NCBI GenBank assembly: GCA_038203615.1
Contig: JBBRDU010000008.1
Span: 4,379-68,378, forward strand
DNA: 64,000 bases
Origin: JBBRDU01 sp038203615
Lineage (GTDB): Bacteria; Verrucomicrobiota; Verrucomicrobiia; Chthoniobacterales; UBA10450
Reading direction: 5' to 3'
In this document: piece after piece, positions 60,320 to 64,000 of the stretch
Layout of the letters: each line of letters opens with the position of its first letter
How positions within the stretch are numbered: position 1 is the stretch's first letter
Made by a program: the position numbers and the translations under genes
Notes under the pieces: model-generated
Database searches by the model: none
What the model was told of the DNA's origin: nothing
Seen by the model: the letters and a program-made list of their open reading frames with translations, nothing else

Positions 60320-61495
60320 TTGAAGATTTGCGATCTCACGCAGTTTTATTCGCCGCTCAGCGGCGGGGTGAAGCGTTACGTGCACGAGAAGATCGCCTTC
60401 ATCGAGCAGCATTCGCCCGAGGACGAGCACGTGCTGATTGTTCCCGGGGCCAGGACGGAACAGATCACGGACGGAAGATCGCGCGTCTATTCCATCCACT
60501 CGCCTCTATTGTCGCGTCGTTCGCGCTATCGCGCCTTGCTCAATCTGCGCGCCGTGGGAGAAATCCTGGAGCGGGAAAGGCCCGACATCATCGAATCGAG
60601 CGATCCCTACCAGATCGCGTGGAAATCGATTGCGTCCGGGGCCGCTCTGCGCGTTCCGGTAGTCGGATTTTATCACTCGCACTTTCCGGAAGCGTACCTG
60701 CGCAGCGCCGCCCGCTATCTCGGTCGCCGCGCGACCGGCGGGGTCATGCATTTCGCGCAGCGCTATGTCCGGAAGCTCTACAATCGGTTTGCGGCGACTT
60801 TGGTTCCATCCGAACCCCTGGCCGAAGTGCTGACCGACTGGGGCGTGGCCAATGTGCGCCTCGTCCGGCTTGGCGTGAACACCGACGTCTTCAAGGCGGA
60901 CGCGGACGACCGGCCGGCCACGCGCGCCGCCACCAGGGTTGGGCACGAGCAGCGCCTGCTTCTTTATGTGGGGCGATTGTCGGCAGACAAAAACACCCAG
61001 ACCTTGTTCGACGCTTTTGATCTCCTGGAACAGCGGCGACCGCGCGAGTTTCACCTGCTCGTGGTGGGCGATGGAGCGCAACGCGGCGGCCTACTCGCGT
61101 TACAGAGGCGGGGAGCCAGCGTTTCGTGGATCCCATATTGCACCGACTCTCTGGAGCTGGCCCGCTATTATCGAGCGGCTGATCTTTTCGTTCACCCCGG
61201 GGTCCACGAAACATTCGGCCTGGTCGCGGTGGAGAGCCAGGCCTGTGGTACACCGCTAATCGGGATTCGCGGCAGTGCCATGGATCGCGTCATTTTACAC
61301 GGCCAAGAGGCTTGGGCGCGGGAGAATTCGGCCGATGCGCTGGCCGGGGCGATTGAGCGTTTTACCCTCGAGACCCTCACGTTGTCCCGGGCGGAGTTGT
61401 CGGATTTAACCTCACGCCGCTACAGTTGGACCCGCGTTTTTGAGCAACTGTTTTGCATTTATCGCGAGGTATGGGCAAACTATGGAACAACCTGA
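60320..61495 (+). CDS. Glycosyltransferase family 4
   Basis: A 391-residue GT-B fold transferase. The N-terminal domain starts KICDLTQFYSPLSGGVKRYV. The C-terminal nucleotide-sugar domain has LLLYVGRLSADKNTQTLFDA near 210, LVVGDGAQ near 245 and the EX7E-type loop VHPGVHETFGLVAVESQACG near 290. The start is TTG 60320: no in-frame ATG or GTG lies upstream, and residues from codon 2 match the family start. Its stop overlaps the next gene by one base (TGATG). Confidence 0.87.
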   Translation: MKICDLTQFYSPLSGGVKRYVHEKIAFIEQHSPEDEHVLIVPGARTEQITDGRSRVYSIHSPLLSRRSRYRALLNLRAVGEILERERPDIIESSDPYQIAWKSIASGAALRVPVVGFYHSHFPEAYLRSAARYLGRRATGGVMHFAQRYVRKLYNRFAATLVPSEPLAEVLTDWGVANVRLVRLGVNTDVFKADADDRPATRAATRVGHEQRLLLYVGRLSADKNTQTLFDAFDLLEQRRPREFHLLVVGDGAQRGGLLALQRRGASVSWIPYCTDSLELARYYRAADLFVHPGVHETFGLVAVESQACGTPLIGIRGSAMDRVILHGQEAWARENSADALAGAIERFTLETLTLSRAELSDLTSRRYSWTRVFEQLFCIYREVWANYGTT

Positions 61496-62187
61496 TGGAG
61501 AACGGACAGCCATTTACGATTCGCAGTTATCGGCCTTCGGACCGCGCCGAGGTGCGGAGACTCTGTTGCGAGACCGGTTTTCTGGGCGAACCGATCGATC
61601 CCGTCTACGGCGACCGCGAATTGTTCGCCGATTTTCTGACGACTTATTACACGGACTGGGAGCCGGAATCTTCGTTCGTGGTAGAAGGAAAAGACGGGGA
61701 TCTCTGTGGCTACCTGCTCGGTTCGCGCAAGCCGCTGCGCAACCAGCTCTACGCCTTTTGGCAGAACGTCTCGCTCTTCCTCAAGGTCCTCGGCCGTTAT
61801 CCGCGCTATAACGAACGGTCCCGCCGGTTCATTCGCTGGACCGTCATGCATGGCTGGCGCGAAGTGCCGGCCCGGCCGCGCCGGGTCCCGCATTTTCACA
61901 TCAACCTGCTGCCGGAAGCGCGCAAGATGTCCACCACCCGTGCCATCATGAGCGCCTATCTGAGTTACCTCTACCGCTGCGGCGAAAAGCGCGTTTACGG
62001 GCAGATCGTTACCTTCGAGAGCCGCCGCGGCGAAAAAATGTTCGAGCGTTACGGCTTCAACGTGTTGAACCGGGCCGAGATCACCAAATACAAAGCTTTG
62101 TATCCCGAGTCGGTCTATCTCAGCACGGTCGTGAAGAATCTGGAAACGGCCGAGCCGCTTTCGGTCACGTCCCGGTCGCGCCCGTAA
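61495..62187 (+). CDS. GNAT-family acetyltransferase-like protein
   Basis: The 230 residues resemble the GNAT acyltransferase fold. IRSYRPSDRAEVRRLCCETGF opens it, SSFVVEGKDGDLCGYLLGSR gives the middle strands, HFHINLLPEARKM is the core strand before the acetyl-CoA loop, and RRGEKMFERYGFNV is the typical C-terminal helix-strand. The usual Q/RxxGxG/A loop is not clear, so cofactor use is uncertain. It is translationally coupled to the GT4 gene and may modify the same glycan. Confidence 0.72.
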   Translation: MENGQPFTIRSYRPSDRAEVRRLCCETGFLGEPIDPVYGDRELFADFLTTYYTDWEPESSFVVEGKDGDLCGYLLGSRKPLRNQLYAFWQNVSLFLKVLGRYPRYNERSRRFIRWTVMHGWREVPARPRRVPHFHINLLPEARKMSTTRAIMSAYLSYLYRCGEKRVYGQIVTFESRRGEKMFERYGFNVLNRAEITKYKALYPESVYLSTVVKNLETAEPLSVTSRSRP

Positions 62188-62983
62188 CGGCCGCGCTGAG
62201 CGAAGTGGCATCGGCATCCTGCCGATGAGACATGGGCTGGAAGCCTATGCCGCGACAGTGTCGACGCGCGGCTTGTTCCCGCCAATGGCGCTCGGCCATT
62301 AGTCCGGACTGCCTCAGGTAGATTCCTTCGGCCATTCGAATTTCCAAAGTCAAAGAGGCTGAGTTGATCGTCGCGAATCGCGACCTTTCCATTGCGCTCG
62401 AGCATACACGACGAGCGACAACTCTCGTGGTCCAGAGGCAAAGAACTGCTCCGAGGTTGGAACAACCGGAATCATCTGTGAGCTGATTACGGCGTCACAT
62501 TGCGCAGTCGCAACCCATTAGGGGCGATTACTCGCTCGTCAGGTCGCCTCCGTTAGCTCAGAATCGAAACGTGTACGATCATCAGGCGATTGCAGCGCAA
62601 GTCGCGAAGATTCGGTCAGAGGTTGAATCCGGTGGGGGGCGACGGTGAATCGTGACGACCTGCGGATTCTGTGCCCCGACGAGCTCACGGTGACCGAACA
62701 GTTCATGCACATCACGACTATCGCGCCGCTAGAAGGCTGGAGTTTCGCGTTCCTGCCGAAAGGCTCCGTAAGATTTGGCACGTACGTCAAGTCCTAGCTT
62801 AGGACGAGATCGTCCCGAGAAAGCAGGCACGCCCCAGCTCTTCGTGCTCCGCGAAGACGGCCATATGCCTCAGAACTTTGAGGTTTCAGATGGGAGGATC
62901 GCAACGATGCCCGAATTGCAGACCGCCGTTTTGGATCAGCCTATCGCTGTCTGACGCATCACTAGCGTGAGAGGTTACCCTTC
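62188..62983. other. 796-base gap with repeat and gene remnants
   Basis: Apart from the family C repeat, two coding-like pieces are seen. On the minus strand from ATG 62405 a frame reads VAIRDDQLSLFDFGNSNGR, with a QLSLF clamp-binding-like motif, then runs into the repeat. On the plus strand 62645-62797 (TEQFMHITTIAPLEGWSFAF) and, after a one-base shift, up to 62954 (PQLFVLREDGHMPQNFEV) look like halves of one decayed gene. None can be called intact. Confidence 0.35.
62206..62253. repeat. Palindromic repeat, family C copy 2 (uninterrupted)
   Basis: TGGCATCGGCATCCTG is directly followed by CCGATG, then a CATGGGCTGGAAGCCTATGCC end. This is the same as 23489-23576 without the 33-bp element. CATCGGCA/TGCCGATG forms an 8-bp hairpin. 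Confidence 0.8.
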
Positions 62984-64000
62984 ATGAACGCGAAACGCGC
63001 CGAGGGCCGCACAAGGGACGAAATAATGGCCGCTTCCACCGAAGCAATGTTGCAAAGCCTTGGCTCGTCGATCGCTGGTCTCAAGAACGAGGAAGCGCAT
63101 GAGCGGCTCGCTCGATTCGGCGCGAACGAACTAAGAGCAACGAGTGGTACCGCGGTTTTTACTCTGCTGCTGGGACAGTTTAAAAGCCCGATCATCATTA
63201 TCCTGATCGGTGCGGCCATCCTGGCCGCATTTCTTCAGGACGCGAGCGACGCCGTGATCATTCTGGCGATCGTTCTGGCGAGCGGTCTCCTTGGCTTCTG
63301 GCAAGAATATGGCGCCGCCGGAGCGGTGGCGAAGCTGCGCGCGGTGGTGGAAACGAAAACGCGCGCGTTACGCGACGGCGCGGAATCTCTGGTGCCGTTG
63401 GCGGAAATAGTCCCGGGCGATCTCGTTCTTTTATCAGCCGGCGGAATCGTTCCTGGCGACTGTCGATTGCTCGAAGCACGCGACCTGTTCGTCAACGAGG
63501 CGACGTTGACCGGTGAAACGTTTCCGGTCGAAAAATCACCCGGAGTGCTCGCGCCGAACGCGGCCCTGGCACAGTGCACCAACGCCGTTTTCATGGGGAC
63601 GCACGTCGTCAGCGGAAACGGCAAGGCGCTGGTGGTGCACACGGGCCGTGAGACTGAGTTCGGCAAGGTTTTTGAAAGTCTAAAGCTGCGTCCGCCGGAA
63701 ACTGAATTCGAGCATGGCATCCGGCGTTTCGGCTATTTACTGGCCGAAGTGACGTTGGTCCTCGTACTGGGGATTTTTGCTTGCAACGTTTACTTCCACA
63801 AGCCGGTCCTCGACTCGTTCTTGTTTGCGCTCGCTCTCGCCGTCGGACTAACGCCGCAGCTTTTGCCGGCGATTATCAGCGTCAACCTTTCGCGGGGCGC
63901 TCGTCGCATGGCCGAAAAGAAAGTGATCACAAAGCGGCTCGCGGCGATCGAGAACTTCGGCAGCATGGACGTGCTTTGCTCGGATAAGACCGGCACAATC
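62984..64000 (+). CDS. mgtA: Magnesium-transporting P-type ATPase (N-terminal part)
   Basis: The first 339 residues are visible; the gene runs off the window end. It shows the P-type IIIB layout: an N-terminal cation-ATPase segment (SIAGLKNEEAHERLARFGAN), helices M1-M2, the actuator motif LVNEATLTGETFPVEK-like FVNEATLTGETFPVEK near 185, M4 with VGLTPQLLPAIISVNLSRGA (the MgtA-type sequence), and the phosphorylation site CSDKTGTI with Asp334 at the very edge. It should import magnesium. A GAGAGG ribosome site precedes ATG 62984; no Mg riboswitch fits in the short gap before it. Confidence 0.93.
   Translation, partial: MNAKRAEGRTRDEIMAASTEAMLQSLGSSIAGLKNEEAHERLARFGANELRATSGTAVFTLLLGQFKSPIIIILIGAAILAAFLQDASDAVIILAIVLASGLLGFWQEYGAAGAVAKLRAVVETKTRALRDGAESLVPLAEIVPGDLVLLSAGGIVPGDCRLLEARDLFVNEATLTGETFPVEKSPGVLAPNAALAQCTNAVFMGTHVVSGNGKALVVHTGRETEFGKVFESLKLRPPETEFEHGIRRFGYLLAEVTLVLVLGIFACNVYFHKPVLDSFLFALALAVGLTPQLLPAIISVNLSRGARRMAEKKVITKRLAAIENFGSMDVLCSDKTGTI

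Noticed and set aside
62955..62983. Magnesium riboswitch before mgtA
   Set aside because: The space between the preceding remnant and the ATG is too short, and no M-box or mgtA-leader pattern is visible further upstream.

Overview
The window is GC-rich bacterial chromosome from a Gram-negative organism. Several features suggest the Verrucomicrobiota, most likely a Chthoniobacterales/Spartobacteria-type genome: an ExbB-ExbD-ExbD operon led by large periplasmic TPR proteins, DUF5069, DUF4912 and DUF2059 proteins, a PyrR-PyrB-PyrC cluster, a heptose-1-phosphate adenylyltransferase (so LPS), and many short palindromic repeats between genes. The placement is an inference from gene content, not from a marker-gene comparison. 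No tRNA, rRNA, CRISPR array, transposase or prophage was found.

Layout. 1-9.7 kb: the end of sufD, a CBS-domain gene flanked by repeats, and the pyrimidine operon pyrR-pyrB-pyrC, with what looks like a PyrR-binding RNA hairpin against the pyrR ribosome site. Then come mrp, an M28 peptidase, a small membrane gene with an internal stop, and DUF5069. 9.7-17.1 kb: a 1716-residue secreted repeat protein with its own strong promoter, a structured leader and a coupled 19-codon leader ORF. It is bracketed by a full and a truncated copy of a DUF2059 gene. 16-23 kb: a glycosyltransferase, gdhA, and a dnaK-groES-groEL cluster. 23-34 kb: thyA, then a long minus-strand operon (Prc protease, two TPR proteins, ExbB, two ExbD and a membrane-anchored PA14-like protein where TonB would be expected). 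34-39 kb: metallo-hydrolase, sugar kinase plus nucleotidyltransferase pair, PH-domain protein, a self-regulated ArsR repressor, and an aspartyl protease. 39-44 kb: a complete branched-chain amino-acid ABC transporter (binding protein, LivHMGF). 44-52.5 kb: lipid and nucleotide housekeeping (diacylglycerol-kinase-like, rfaE2, purN; cdd-mnmG-plsY-gpsA; TVP38; metF). 52.6-64 kb: cyclase, a sugar/glycosyltransferase cluster, a membrane-fused molybdopterin oxidoreductase, mutM, trxB, GT4, GNAT, and the start of mgtA.

The most striking observation is a 33-bp hairpin-forming micro-element present twice within 600 bp. One copy splits a palindromic repeat just upstream of thyA. The other adds exactly 11 codons in frame to thyA, nine residues after the catalytic cysteine. 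Removing it restores the normal family sequence at both sites. Other leads are a two-copy palindromic family whose inner hairpins differ in sequence but keep their pairing, the structured leader of the giant gene, the PyrR hairpin, and an operator filling the spacer of the arsR promoter.
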